This document shows positions 51,239 through 60,747 of a stretch of 64,000 nucleotides of DNA, piece after piece. The stretch covers positions 1,488,001 through 1,552,000 of the forward strand of contig OY760687.1 of NCBI GenBank assembly GCA_963663945.1, in the 5' to 3' direction. The notes under the pieces were generated by a model that had not been told where the DNA came from, did no database searches, and saw only the letters and a program-made list of their open reading frames with translations. The translations under genes were made by a program, and so were the position numbers. Each line of letters opens with the position of its first letter. Positions within the stretch are counted from its first letter, which is position 1. This DNA is from Bin87 sp963663945. Its GTDB lineage: Bacteria > Chloroflexota > Dehalococcoidia > Lucifugimonadales > UBA3495.

Positions 51239-52876
51239 ATGGATCCCATCAACCTCGTGGCCGAGCGCCTGGGCCTGGACCAGCAACACCTCATTCCCTT
51301 CGGAAACACCAAGGCCAAGGTGAGCCTCGACGCAATTCGCGAAAGCGGTCAGCGCGGAAAACTGGTGGTCGTAACCGGCATCACGCCCACGCCCGCCGGC
51401 GAAGGCAAGACCACCACTTCCATTGGCCTGACCGAGGGCCTCGGCCGGCTTGGGCATAAGGCCGTGGTCAACCTCCGTGAGCCGGCCCTGGGCCCCATCT
51501 TCGGCATCAAAGGCGGCGGAACTGGCGGCGGCAAGGCCCGCGTCGTCCCCGAGGACGAGATCAACATCCATTTCACCGGCGACGCACACGCCGTCGGCTC
51601 CACGCACAATCTCTTGGCTGCCCTGGTCGAAAACGCCGTCTATCGCAACCAGGCCAACGACATGGCGCCCGAGGGTATCACCTGGTCCCGCGTCACCGAC
51701 GCATCAGACCGCGCCCTCCGGCAGATCACCACCGGCCTGGGTGGCAACGCCAACAGCCCCCTGCGCGAGACCCGCTTCGACTTCGTCACGGCTTCCGAAA
51801 TCATGGCGATCCTGGCGTTGGCGGCAGACCTCGATGACCTGCGCGCCCGCCTCTCCCGTATCGTCGTCGGAACCAGCCGCACCGGTGACCCGGTGTCGGT
51901 TGGCGACCTGGGCCTGACCGGCCCGCTCATGGCCGTCATGCGTCACACCGTCATGCCCAACCTCGTCCAGACCATGGAGGGCATGCCTGCCATCGTTCAC
52001 TCCGGCCCCTTCGGCAACATCGCCCACGGCTGCAGCTCCATCATCGCCGATCGGCTGGCCCTCGGCTACGCCGACATCATCATCACCGAGGCTGGGTTTG
52101 CCTCGGACCTGGGCTTCGAAAAGTTCATGCACATCAAGACCCGGAACAGCGGCCTGCCCATTGCCGCCGCCGTCCTGGTGTCCTCGGTCCGCGCGATGCG
52201 GTGGCACGGCGGCGCGTTGCGCCGCAACCTGTCCCAGCCCAACCTCGAGGCCATGAAGGTCGGCGCGGCCAACATGGTGCATCACATCAACATCGTGCGC
52301 GGCTTTGGTTTGCCCGTCGTGGTCGCCCTGAACCGCTTCGAGGGCGACAGCGACGAGGAGTTGCAGGCCGCCGCCGAGATCGCCGAGCAGGCCGGCGCGT
52401 ACGCTACCGCCGAATACTCAGGCTTCACCGATGGCGGTGAGGGTGGAGTGGCCCTGGCAGAGGCCGTCGCCCGCGCCGCCAACGACCCTTCCGTCGCGCC
52501 CCATACGATTGACTACGCCTACGACCTCGACGATTCCATTGAGGATAAGGTGCTGGCTCTGGCCAGGCGGGTGTACGGAGCGGAGAGCGTCACCTGGACG
52601 CCCGACGCCCGCCGTCGCGCTCGTTTCTTCGCTACCCAAGGATGGGACAAACTGCCCATCTGCATGGCCAAGACCCACCTGTCCATATCCCACGATCCCA
52701 CTCTCAAGGGCAGCCCATCCGGCTACGAGTTCCCGGTGTCTGAAATCCGCGCTTCCGTGGGCGCCGGCTTCCTCTACACCCTGGCCGGCCGCATCGAGAC
52801 CCTGCCTGGCCTGCCCACCCGTCCCAGGGCTGTGGACATGGACGTCGACTCCGACGGCGAGATCGTGAACCTCTAG
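51239..52876 (+). CDS. fhs: Formate-tetrahydrofolate ligase
   Basis: A 545-residue enzyme that makes 10-formyl-THF from formate, THF and ATP. P-loop TPAGEGKTTTSIGL near 50-63, REPALGPIFGIKGGGTGGG near 80-98 and HTIDYAYDLDDSIEDKV near the C-terminus are typical. Start ATG at 51239. It is the one-carbon entry enzyme and complements folE in this window. Confidence 0.95.
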   Translation: MDPINLVAERLGLDQQHLIPFGNTKAKVSLDAIRESGQRGKLVVVTGITPTPAGEGKTTTSIGLTEGLGRLGHKAVVNLREPALGPIFGIKGGGTGGGKARVVPEDEINIHFTGDAHAVGSTHNLLAALVENAVYRNQANDMAPEGITWSRVTDASDRALRQITTGLGGNANSPLRETRFDFVTASEIMAILALAADLDDLRARLSRIVVGTSRTGDPVSVGDLGLTGPLMAVMRHTVMPNLVQTMEGMPAIVHSGPFGNIAHGCSSIIADRLALGYADIIITEAGFASDLGFEKFMHIKTRNSGLPIAAAVLVSSVRAMRWHGGALRRNLSQPNLEAMKVGAANMVHHINIVRGFGLPVVVALNRFEGDSDEELQAAAEIAEQAGAYATAEYSGFTDGGEGGVALAEAVARAANDPSVAPHTIDYAYDLDDSIEDKVLALARRVYGAESVTWTPDARRRARFFATQGWDKLPICMAKTHLSISHDPTLKGSPSGYEFPVSEIRASVGAGFLYTLAGRIETLPGLPTRPRAVDMDVDSDGEIVNL

Positions 52877-52912
52877 TGACGGACGTACCGGGCCTTTGGA
52901 TTCTCACTTTTC

Positions 52913-52940
52913 CGTCATTCCGGTGAAAGCCGGAATCCAG
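52913..52940. repeat. REP-like repeat, forward copy
   Basis: CGTCATTCCGGTGAAAGCCGGAATCCAG (split motif), with a seven-base-pair stem ATTCCGG/CCGGAAT. Same family as 46594-46620. Confidence 0.6.
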
Positions 52941-52962
52941 AGTCGCCTACTGCAGAGACCGT

Positions 52963-52990
52963 CTGGGTTCCCGCGAAAGTGGGTAGGACG
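52963..52990. repeat. REP-like repeat, inverted copy
   Basis: The bottom strand reads CGTCCTACCCACTTTCGCGGGAACCCAG, an imperfect inverted version of the repeat at 52913. The two form a head-to-head pair. Confidence 0.5.
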
Positions 52991-53146
52991 GGATAAGGAT
53001 TTTGAAAACCAAAAGAGCCTGAACGGACGTGCGCCGGTGTGGCGTTTACTGCCAACAACCCATACATCCGGCCGATCCCGTTCATCCATGCAAGCTGGAA
53101 TCTGCCATGCAACCGCGTAGGCCGGGCGCAGCGACACTCGCCCGTC

Positions 53147-53176
53147 TTTACACCCCCGGAACCGCAAGAATATAAT
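53147..53176 (+). promoter_or_regulatory. Promoter for def
   Basis: TTTACA (53147-53152), 18 bases, then TATAAT (53171-53176). Start near 53183, about 60 bases before the def GTG. Confidence 0.65.
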
Positions 53177-53243
53177 CCTCGGCAAGATTACGAATTTCGC
53201 AACGCCAACGGCGGTGATGTCCGCCTGACCCAGGGGTGCTAAC

Positions 53244-53879
53244 GTGGCCGTGCTCCAGATGCGCGTATTTCCCGATCCTATCCTGCGCCAGCGGTGCCGC
53301 AAGGTCACGCAGTTCGACGCCAAACTGGCGCAGCTTGCGGCCGACATGGAAGAAACCATGGACGCCCATCGCGGCGTCGGCTTGGCCGCAAACCAGGTCG
53401 GCGTATTGCAGCGCCTGTTCGTCGTCAAAATTGAGGATTGGGAGGAAGCCCTGGTCCTGGTGAACCCGGAGATAATGCGGCGGGAGGGTCTCCGCGAGGT
53501 CGAGGAAGGTTGTCTCAGCTTGCCAGGCTACCGGGGCATGGTCAACCGCGCCGAGCGCATTCGCGTTCGCTACCAGGACCTCACCGGCAAGCAGCAACGC
53601 CTCCGGGCCGAGTGCATGCTTGCACAGGCCATCGAGCACGAGACCGACCACCTCAACGGAATCCTGTACGTCGACCACCTCATCGCCCACGACCAGTTCT
53701 TCCGCATCCATGTCACCGAAGATGGCGACGTGGAATACCTTCCCACCGGCGAGCCCGACGCCGCCGAACTGGAAGCTGCGGCCAATCGCATGAACCGCCG
53801 GAATGTCGTGCCCCAGTTCGATCCCAGCAACGGTCGGCCCGCAGCTCGCCAGACCGACGACGCCACCGTCGCCGACTAG
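53244..53879 (+). CDS. def: Peptide deformylase
   Basis: A 211-residue metalloenzyme removing formyl from nascent N-terminal Met. Motif I is GVGLAANQVG near 44-53, motif II EEGCLSLP (Cys90) and motif III HETDH (His132, Glu133, His136). Start is GTG at 53244. It ends in a short disordered tail (from about 175). The CCA-adding-like gene starts two bases after its stop. Confidence 0.95.
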   Translation: MAVLQMRVFPDPILRQRCRKVTQFDAKLAQLAADMEETMDAHRGVGLAANQVGVLQRLFVVKIEDWEEALVLVNPEIMRREGLREVEEGCLSLPGYRGMVNRAERIRVRYQDLTGKQQRLRAECMLAQAIEHETDHLNGILYVDHLIAHDQFFRIHVTEDGDVEYLPTGEPDAAELEAAANRMNRRNVVPQFDPSNGRPAARQTDDATVAD

Positions 53880-53880
53880 T

Positions 53881-55353
53881 ATGGACGCCGCCAGCCTGAT
53901 TACCCGGCTGGCCGGGTTTTTCGACGCCCAGATCAACACGCCGGCCTGGCTCGTGGGCGGCGCCGTTCGCGACGCCCTGTTGGGCCGCGAAGTTCAGGAC
54001 ATCGATCTCGCAGTGACTGGTGATGCCCAACCCGTGGGCCAGGCCGTCGCCGACCATCTCGGCGCCACCGCCGTGCCTCTGCCCGAGTGGAACATCGTCC
54101 GTGTCGCGCTTCCCGGACTCGCCGACAATCCGCGTCCTTTCCTGATTGATATTTCCGGTCATGCGGGTTCCATCGAGGACGATCTCCGGTCCCGGGATTT
54201 CACCGTCGACGCCATGGGAGTCCCCATCGCCTGCTGGGACTCCGATGAGCGGTATGACGGCATAATCGATCCTCTCAACGGCCGGGCTGACCTGGCCCGT
54301 CGCGTCCTGCGCGCCGGCGGCGATGGCGTTTTCAACGCTGACCCCGGGCGGATGCTCCGCGCCGTTCGCCTCGCTCAACAGGTCGGTCTGCGCATGGAGC
54401 CGGATACCGCCCGCATGATCCGCCGCGACGCGCACCTGCTGCACCGCGTATCCCCGGAACGGGTCCGCGATGAGTTCTTGGCCATTCTCGCCGCCGATGG
54501 CGCCCGGCCGCAGTTGGAAGTCCTCGATCGCCTGGACCTCCTCTGCCGGGTGATTCCTGAGTTGGAGGCTGCCAGGGACTGCCAGCAGCCCCGGTCGCAC
54601 CACTACTGGGACGTGTGGGGTCACCTGCTTCATTGCGTTGAATATGCCGAGGAGGTGACCGCCGGGCACCGCAACAACGCCATCTACACCATGGCGCCCT
54701 GGACCGAAAAGGGAGACGCCTACTTCAGCCAGATCGTCGGCGACGGTCACACGCGCCGCACGGTCCTGAAACTCGCGGCGTTGCTGCATGATATCGCCAA
54801 ACCCCAGACCCGGGCCGCCGACGCCGACGGCCGAGTGCGGTTCCTTGGCCACAGTGAACAGGGATCGGATATCGCGCAGGCCCGGCTGTCGTCGCTTCGG
54901 ATGTCCCGCCGGATCACCGACCTGGTTGCCGACATGGTGCTGCATCACCTGCGGCCGAGCCAACTCCGCCACGGATCCGCCATGCCTTCGCCTCGGGCGA
55001 TCTTCCGGTTCTACCGTGATGTCGGCCCCGCCGCGGTGGATACCCTGTACCTTGCCATGGCCGACGTGCTGGCTGCCCGCGGCCCTGACCTGTCCCCGGA
55101 ACGCTGGGCCAACTATGCTAGAATGGTTGCCGCCGTTCTCGAATCCGGGGCCGAACAACCCGGAAATCGAACCGGCAATCCACCCTTGATTAATGGCCAC
55201 GACCTGATGGACTCGCTTGACCTGCCTCCCGGCCCCCGCATCGGCTCCTTGCTGGAGCGCCTGCGCGAGGCCGAAGCGGTCGGCGAGATATCCAGCCGGG
55301 AGGATGCCATTGAACTGGCCGCCAGGCTGGTCAACCAGGGTGACCAATCGTAA
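53881..55353 (+). CDS. cca: CCA-adding enzyme / poly(A) polymerase family nucleotidyltransferase with HD domain
   Basis: A 490-residue class II nucleotidyltransferase. The head domain has LVGGAVRDALLGREVQDIDLAV (catalytic DxD) and the neck segments RDFTVDAMG and AGGDGVFNADPGRMLRAVRLAQQ. A C-terminal HD domain (LLHDIAKPQT near 301-310, HLRPSQL) suggests phosphohydrolase activity, as in many CCA enzymes. It probably adds or repairs tRNA 3' CCA. ATG at 53881 follows def without a gap. Confidence 0.88.
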   Translation: MDAASLITRLAGFFDAQINTPAWLVGGAVRDALLGREVQDIDLAVTGDAQPVGQAVADHLGATAVPLPEWNIVRVALPGLADNPRPFLIDISGHAGSIEDDLRSRDFTVDAMGVPIACWDSDERYDGIIDPLNGRADLARRVLRAGGDGVFNADPGRMLRAVRLAQQVGLRMEPDTARMIRRDAHLLHRVSPERVRDEFLAILAADGARPQLEVLDRLDLLCRVIPELEAARDCQQPRSHHYWDVWGHLLHCVEYAEEVTAGHRNNAIYTMAPWTEKGDAYFSQIVGDGHTRRTVLKLAALLHDIAKPQTRAADADGRVRFLGHSEQGSDIAQARLSSLRMSRRITDLVADMVLHHLRPSQLRHGSAMPSPRAIFRFYRDVGPAAVDTLYLAMADVLAARGPDLSPERWANYARMVAAVLESGAEQPGNRTGNPPLINGHDLMDSLDLPPGPRIGSLLERLREAEAVGEISSREDAIELAARLVNQGDQS

Positions 55354-55527
55354 ATCCCGTTGGCCGAGACCCCTGTCGGATCAATGCACATAACCCAATT
55401 TGTCTGTTTGATTCGCTCCTGGCGCGCTCCTGGCGCCCGGCAAAGGTAGCGGCCACATAACTCGGTCGAACCCCGCTGGCGCAGCAATGCGCTGCCAATA
55501 GTAGATTAGAGGCCTGGAATAGGTAGC

Positions 55528-57360
55528 ATGCGACGACGCACCGTTTTACTCACGATTTTCATCCTGGCGGTGCTGGCTGTTTCGGCCGTCTCGCTCGCTA
55601 TGCCGGAAATCCATGTCGGCATACCAGGTGTAGGCCGTATCGACCGGGCTGACACCGGCCCGCTCGGCCTCAAGCTGGGTCTGGACCTCCAGGGCGGCGC
55701 TCATCTCGTCTACCAGGCGGACACCGGAACCATCCTGTCGGTCACCTTCCCCGACGACGTTGAAGCTGAGCCTGGCGCCGTGGATGATGCGCTGGCCACG
55801 GTCGATTACCAGGGAGATGTGGCCCAGGTAGACGGTGGGCAAACCTACCGGATTTCCGGCGAATTTCTCGGCCCCGAACGCCGCGACGCAGTGCGTCAGG
55901 CCTTGACCGATGCCATCGCCGAACCCGTGGAGTTCATCACCGACGATACACCGCCTCCCACGAACGAGCAGATGGAAGGCGTGCTCGGCATCATCAGCAG
56001 CCGCGTCAACCTCTACGGTACCGAGGAGCCGATCGTCCAGCGATTTGGCGACGACCGGATCATAGTGCAGCTTCCCGGCGCCACCGGCTCTGTGGTGTCC
56101 GTGCAGTTTACCGAAGACGCCGACATACCCAAGCTCGGCAGTGTCATCGCCGACCAGGGTTACGGCGATGACGTGGAGAGCCGGGGCGACAATCGGTTCC
56201 GCATCTCCACTGAGACCACCCTGGACGCCTCCAAGCGCGGGGACCTTCGCAACATCCTGGAAGCCGAGGTCGGCGCCGTCGTCGACTATCAGGTGACCGG
56301 GAGCATTGACGACGCCAAACGGCTCATCGGCGAGACCGCTCAGCTTGAGTTCCTGCGCCGGAAATGCGCCGGGCCTCTCGCCGCTGCGGGAGGGCGGTGC
56401 CTGGCCCCGTATACTGACAGCAGTCTCGGTCTCACTGGCGACGACCTGGACGACGCCTTCGTCAGCACCGACGAGATCGGAGCTTGGGTCGTCAACATCC
56501 AGTTCGACGATCGCGGCGCGGAGTTGTTCGGCCAAATGACCGGCGAGATCAACACCCAGAGCAACCCGCAGACCGACGAAGTCATCGCGGTGTTCCTCGA
56601 TGGCCGTGAACTGATCGCCCCGGTCGCTCGTGCTCACATCCGCGACGGGCGCAGCCAGATCTCCGGCGGCTTCAACCGCGAAACGGCAAGGACCCTGGCG
56701 ATCCAGCTCAAGTCCGGTAGTCTCCCTGTGCCCTTGAACCTCATCCAGGAATCCGGCGTCGACTCCATACTGGGCAAGGAATCCCTGGAACTCAGCCTCA
56801 AGGCAGGCCTGGTCGGCCTGGGCTTGGTGCTGGTATTCGTCATCGCCTACTACCGCGCCGCCGGCGTAGTAGCGGCCGTGGCCCTCGTGTGCTACGCCAT
56901 CGTCACGCTGGCCATCTTCAAGTTGGTGCCCATCACCCTCACCCTGCCTCATATCGGCGGATTCATCCTGTCTATAGGCCTTGCCGTTGACGCCAACATC
57001 CTGATCTTCGAGCGTATCAAAGAAGAAATCCGTCTGGGTCGTTCTCTGGGTTCGGCAATGGACGTGGGATTCAACCGCGCCTGGCCCGCTATTCGGGACG
57101 GCAACGTCAGTACGCTGATCACGTGCGTCGTGTTGCTCTGGTTCGGCAACCGCTTGGGTGGCGGCCTGGTCAACGGCTTCGCGCTGACCCTGCTGGTTGG
57201 TGTGCTCGTCAGCATGTTCACCGCGGTCCTGGTGAGCCGCAATCTGCTCCAGGCGCTGCAGGCCACCAGTCTCGGACGCGCCGCCAACCTGTTCACCCCG
57301 GAAAAGATCCAACCCCGATCCACGGGGCAGCGTCCTCAATCGGCCCAGGGGGGCCAATAA
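55528..57360 (+). CDS. secD: Protein translocase subunit SecD
   Basis: A 610-residue inner-membrane protein that with SecF uses proton motive force to finish Sec export. One N-terminal transmembrane segment is followed by a large periplasmic P1 region with GLKLGLDLQGGAHLVYQ (about 50-65) and ISSRVNLYGTEEPIVQ. Five further segments lie at about 420-600 with the conserved VDANILIFERIKEE. It directly precedes secF. Confidence 0.95.
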   Translation: MRRRTVLLTIFILAVLAVSAVSLAMPEIHVGIPGVGRIDRADTGPLGLKLGLDLQGGAHLVYQADTGTILSVTFPDDVEAEPGAVDDALATVDYQGDVAQVDGGQTYRISGEFLGPERRDAVRQALTDAIAEPVEFITDDTPPPTNEQMEGVLGIISSRVNLYGTEEPIVQRFGDDRIIVQLPGATGSVVSVQFTEDADIPKLGSVIADQGYGDDVESRGDNRFRISTETTLDASKRGDLRNILEAEVGAVVDYQVTGSIDDAKRLIGETAQLEFLRRKCAGPLAAAGGRCLAPYTDSSLGLTGDDLDDAFVSTDEIGAWVVNIQFDDRGAELFGQMTGEINTQSNPQTDEVIAVFLDGRELIAPVARAHIRDGRSQISGGFNRETARTLAIQLKSGSLPVPLNLIQESGVDSILGKESLELSLKAGLVGLGLVLVFVIAYYRAAGVVAAVALVCYAIVTLAIFKLVPITLTLPHIGGFILSIGLAVDANILIFERIKEEIRLGRSLGSAMDVGFNRAWPAIRDGNVSTLITCVVLLWFGNRLGGGLVNGFALTLLVGVLVSMFTAVLVSRNLLQALQATSLGRAANLFTPEKIQPRSTGQRPQSAQGGQ

Positions 57361-57363
57361 CGA

Positions 57364-58320
57364 ATGTTCAATATCGTCGGCAAACGCGGTTGGTACTTCG
57401 TCATTTCGGCCCTGGTGATCATACCCGGCCTGCTGTCCATGATTGCGCCTCCCGGTTGGGCGGCCGGAGGCTCCGGACTTCGGCCCGGCATCGACTTTTC
57501 CAGCGGTTCCGTTCTTACGGTCGCGTTTGTGGAGCCCGCCAACCCGGACGCCGTTCGCAACGTGATGTCCACCGTCGGCCATCCCCAGGCCCTGGTCCAA
57601 TCGGTTGGTGAAAGCTCCGTTCTGATCCGTACCCGGGTGCTGGAAGAGGCGTCGGGCAACATAGTGTCGGAGCGTCAGCGCATCGAGGAAGCTCTGGAAG
57701 CGCAGGTAGGTTTTATCGATGCGTCCGGCGTTGACACGGTGTCGCCCATCATCGCTCAGGAGACCGTGCGCAACACCTTCCTTGCTCTCCTCGTGGCCTC
57801 CGTCTTCATCCTGATCTACATCTGGTATGCGTTCCGGCGCGTCCCGCGGGCCTATCGTTATGGCGTGGCCGCGGTGGTGACCCTCATTCACGACACCGTG
57901 ATTGTCCTCGGCGTGTTCTCCATCCTTGGCCGGCTTCTGGGCATGGAGGTCAACGCCATGTTCATCGTCGGCATCCTCACCGTCGCCGGATATTCGGTCA
58001 ACGACACCATCGTGGTGTTCGACCGCATCCGCGAGAACACCATACGTGTGCCCGACCGCAGTCTTGCGGACACGGTGAACCTCAGCATCATCGAGAGCGT
58101 GGGCCGGTCGGTGAACACCAGCTTCACCACACTGATGGTGCTGCTGGCCATGCTGCTCATCGGCGGCGAGTCAATCCGTGAACTGCTGTTGGTGGTGGCC
58201 ATCGGTGTGGTGGTCGGAACCTACAGCTCAATTTTCATCGCGGCCCAGTTCCTGGTTATCTGGGATCGCCGCGAGTTCGGCCGAGTCTTCAGCCTCGGCC
58301 GCCGCGAAGCCAACGCCTGA
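57364..58320 (+). CDS. secF: Protein translocase subunit SecF
   Basis: A 318-residue partner of SecD. Six transmembrane segments, with FSSGSVLTVAFVEP in the P1 domain, and VTLIHDTVIVLGVFSI and VNDTIVVFDRIREN in the membrane region. It starts three bases after the secD stop. Confidence 0.95.
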   Translation: MFNIVGKRGWYFVISALVIIPGLLSMIAPPGWAAGGSGLRPGIDFSSGSVLTVAFVEPANPDAVRNVMSTVGHPQALVQSVGESSVLIRTRVLEEASGNIVSERQRIEEALEAQVGFIDASGVDTVSPIIAQETVRNTFLALLVASVFILIYIWYAFRRVPRAYRYGVAAVVTLIHDTVIVLGVFSILGRLLGMEVNAMFIVGILTVAGYSVNDTIVVFDRIRENTIRVPDRSLADTVNLSIIESVGRSVNTSFTTLMVLLAMLLIGGESIRELLLVVAIGVVVGTYSSIFIAAQFLVIWDRREFGRVFSLGRREANA

Positions 58321-58321
58321 T

Positions 58322-59395
58322 TTAGCTGGGGCGGTTTGGCGTAAGCACCAAACGTCCCAACGGCTCCCGCTCCTTAACCTTCCGCACCGCCTCCTCCGCG
58401 CCTTGCGGGGTGAAGGGCAACACGCCCGCGACCACTGGTTCCAACTCGCCTGCTGCAGCCATCGCGACGCAAAGCTCCAGCGTCCGCCGTGACACCCCGG
58501 ACACTCCGGTCAGCCGCAGGTCCCGGAATATCACCTCGGCCAGTCGTACCGGTGTTGGCTCTCCGGTCACGTCGCCCAGCAGCGCCAAGCGTCCGTATTG
58601 CCCCAAGCACCGCAGAACGTCGGGCCACAGCGGCGGGCCCACCGTATCGATCACCACGTCCGCGCCCGCGTCGTCAGTGAATGCCATCGCAATCTCCGCC
58701 ACACCCGGCCCGTCGCCATACTCGACCACCACTGATGCCCCGAGATTTTCCAGACCGGACGTCTTATCCGGGGATGTCGTCACGGCGATCACCTGCGCTC
58801 CCCTGGCCGCCGCCATCTGCACGGCGTGACTTCCCAATCCGCCCCCGGCTCCGGTGACCACCACCGTTTCCCCGTCCGTGACCTCCGCATTGTCGATGCC
58901 AGAGAGTGCGACCCCGGCCGGGCACGCGAGCAGCGACGCTCGCTCCGGCGCAACCTCGTTCGGTACGGCGACCAGCGCCGTTTCCGGCAGCGCCACGTAC
59001 TCCGCGAACCCACCGTCTCGCCCGTGTCCGATACCGGCGCCGTCCAGGCAACGGTGTTCGCGCCCGGCGAGGCACCGCGAGCATCTCCCGCAGGCCGCAG
59101 TCAGCAGGCTGACCACCCGGCCTCCGCACTGAAACTCCGTGGCGCCCGCGCCCAACGTGACCACCGTCCCGGCTATTTCGTGCCCCAGGACGACGCCCGG
59201 GGTGACACCTCGTCGCAGCGTTCCCGTCATCACCAGGTAGTCGTGATGGCAGAATCCGCACGCGTCCACCCGCAGCAGAACCTCGCCGGGCCCCGGCCTC
59301 GGCACGGCGCGTTCCACCATCGCCAGGGTGGGCGGGTCACCGGCCGCCACCAGCGACAGCGCGGACATGGTTGGGGGAACCGAGACACTCGTCAT
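58322..59395 (-). CDS. Zinc-dependent alcohol dehydrogenase (MDR family)
   Basis: A medium-chain dehydrogenase of about 357 residues. Catalytic zinc motif CGFCHHD, structural zinc cysteines GRCSRCLAGREHRC, and NAD(P)-binding GAGGGLGSHAVQMA. The start is uncertain: in-frame ATGs at 59404, 59395 and 59368 all lack a clear ribosome-binding site. It converges with secF (one base between stops) and is divergent from nfo. Confidence 0.88.
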   Translation of the reverse strand: MTSVSVPPTMSALSLVAAGDPPTLAMVERAVPRPGPGEVLLRVDACGFCHHDYLVMTGTLRRGVTPGVVLGHEIAGTVVTLGAGATEFQCGGRVVSLLTAACGRCSRCLAGREHRCLDGAGIGHGRDGGFAEYVALPETALVAVPNEVAPERASLLACPAGVALSGIDNAEVTDGETVVVTGAGGGLGSHAVQMAAARGAQVIAVTTSPDKTSGLENLGASVVVEYGDGPGVAEIAMAFTDDAGADVVIDTVGPPLWPDVLRCLGQYGRLALLGDVTGEPTPVRLAEVIFRDLRLTGVSGVSRRTLELCVAMAAAGELEPVVAGVLPFTPQGAEEAVRKVKEREPLGRLVLTPNRPS

Positions 59396-59424
59396 GCCGG
59401 TCATGGTAAAGCAAGGCCCGTATC

Positions 59425-59433
59425 TGCGATACT
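59425..59433 (+). promoter_or_regulatory. Possible extended -10 promoter for nfo
   Basis: TGCGATACT about 55 bases before the nfo ATG; no clear -35. Confidence 0.35.
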
Positions 59434-59487
59434 GTGGCCCGCATTTAGCTCGCCGGCGGCCGCCGGCCAACTACCGAGGCAATCAGG

Positions 59488-60348
59488 ATGATTATTGGCG
59501 CTCATGTTTCCGCCGCCGGCGGCATTGGCAACGCCGTGGACCGCGCTGTCGATATCGGCGCCGAAGCGGTGCAGATTTTCGGATCGTCCACCCGCTCCTG
59601 GCGTTTCAAAGCCCTCACCGATGCCCAGGCCGACGCCTTCCGCGAAAAGAACGCCGAGGCCGGGCTGGCCCCGCCCTTCCTGCACGCCATCTACCTGATC
59701 AACCTCGGCAACTCCAACCCGGAAAACGTCGACAAATCCGTGACCTCGCTGGTCCAGTACATGCAACTCGCCGACCAGATCGGCGCCGGCGGCGTCATAT
59801 TCCACCCCGGAAGCCACGGAGGCGCCGGATACGATGGCGTTTTCCAGCAGGTCGTGGACAGCATCAGCCGCGTCCTGGACCAGTCCCCCGAGGGTCCGCT
59901 GTTGTGCCTGGAGAACATGGCCGGCATGGGCCAGCACATCGGCGCCAAGTTCAGCGAATTGGGCGACGTCATGCGCGCCGTGGACAGCCCACGCCTCGGC
60001 ATCTGCCTGGACACCCAGCACGCCTTCGCCGCCGGGTATGACCTTACCAATCCGGAGGGCGTTGCCGGCATGATTGACGAGTTTGACCGCGACATCGGTC
60101 TGGATCGCCTCAGCGCCGTGCACGCCAACGACTCCAAGCGCCCCTGCGGATCCGGTGTGGATCGCCACGACAACATCGGTGAGGGGCTGATCGGCGAGGC
60201 GGGCTTCACGAATATCATGTCCCACCCCGCGTTCGCCGACGTGCCCTTCTTCCTCGAGGTTCCCGGCTACGACAAGGACAATCGCGGGCCCGACAAGCCG
60301 AACGTCGATATTCTCAAGGAAATCCGTGCCCGCGTGTCCGCCGGCTGA
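59488..60348 (+). CDS. nfo: Deoxyribonuclease IV (AP endonuclease)
   Basis: A 286-residue class II AP endonuclease that cuts at abasic sites in base excision repair. GAHVSAAGGI near 4-13, FHPGSHGG near 105-112, LENMAGMG, LDTQHAFAAGYD and HANDSKRPCGSGVDRHDNIGEG carry the three-metal site. Length and order are typical. Confidence 0.94.
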   Translation: MIIGAHVSAAGGIGNAVDRAVDIGAEAVQIFGSSTRSWRFKALTDAQADAFREKNAEAGLAPPFLHAIYLINLGNSNPENVDKSVTSLVQYMQLADQIGAGGVIFHPGSHGGAGYDGVFQQVVDSISRVLDQSPEGPLLCLENMAGMGQHIGAKFSELGDVMRAVDSPRLGICLDTQHAFAAGYDLTNPEGVAGMIDEFDRDIGLDRLSAVHANDSKRPCGSGVDRHDNIGEGLIGEAGFTNIMSHPAFADVPFFLEVPGYDKDNRGPDKPNVDILKEIRARVSAG

Positions 60349-60362
60349 CTGTCACTGATTCC

Positions 60363-60737
60363 ATGACCCCTGACGAGTTTGAAGGCCTGGTACAGCAGGC
60401 CTACTGGGAGTTGCCCGAAAACTTCCGCGCTTCCCTGGAGAATGTCGACATCCTCGTCGAGGACCTTCCGGGACCCGAAGCCTCTGACGCCGAGGACCTG
60501 TCCGACCACGATCACGGGGACAATCTCCTCGGCCTCTACGTCGGCGTCCCCCTCATCGACCGCTACGCCGCCGATCCCATGATGCCCGATCGCATCTACA
60601 TCTATCGGCTGCCCATCCTCGACATCTGCGACACCCACCAGGACGTGGTCCGGGAAGTGCGCACCACGCTTCTACACGAAATCGGCCACTACCTGGGCCT
60701 CAGTGAGCATGATCTGGACCGGCTGGGCTACGCCTGA
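60363..60737 (+). CDS. Minimal zincin metallopeptidase (DUF1025-like)
   Basis: A 124-residue metallopeptidase of the minimal zincin family. HEIGHYLGLSEHD at 105-117 holds the extended zinc motif HExxHxxGxxxHD. It starts with MTPDEFEGLV, as in many actinobacterial and Chloroflexota proteins. Substrate unknown. The pgpA gene follows after ten bases. Confidence 0.88.
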   Translation: MTPDEFEGLVQQAYWELPENFRASLENVDILVEDLPGPEASDAEDLSDHDHGDNLLGLYVGVPLIDRYAADPMMPDRIYIYRLPILDICDTHQDVVREVRTTLLHEIGHYLGLSEHDLDRLGYA

Positions 60738-60747
60738 TCTACGGCAA

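Noticed and set aside
53713..55347. Minus-strand open frame of 544 codons
   Set aside because: Antisense to def and the CCA-type enzyme; no ribosome-binding site and shadow-like composition.
55546..57891. Long minus-strand open frame of 781 codons over secD/secF
   Set aside because: It is antisense to SecD and SecF, which are unmistakable, and shows no family features of its own.
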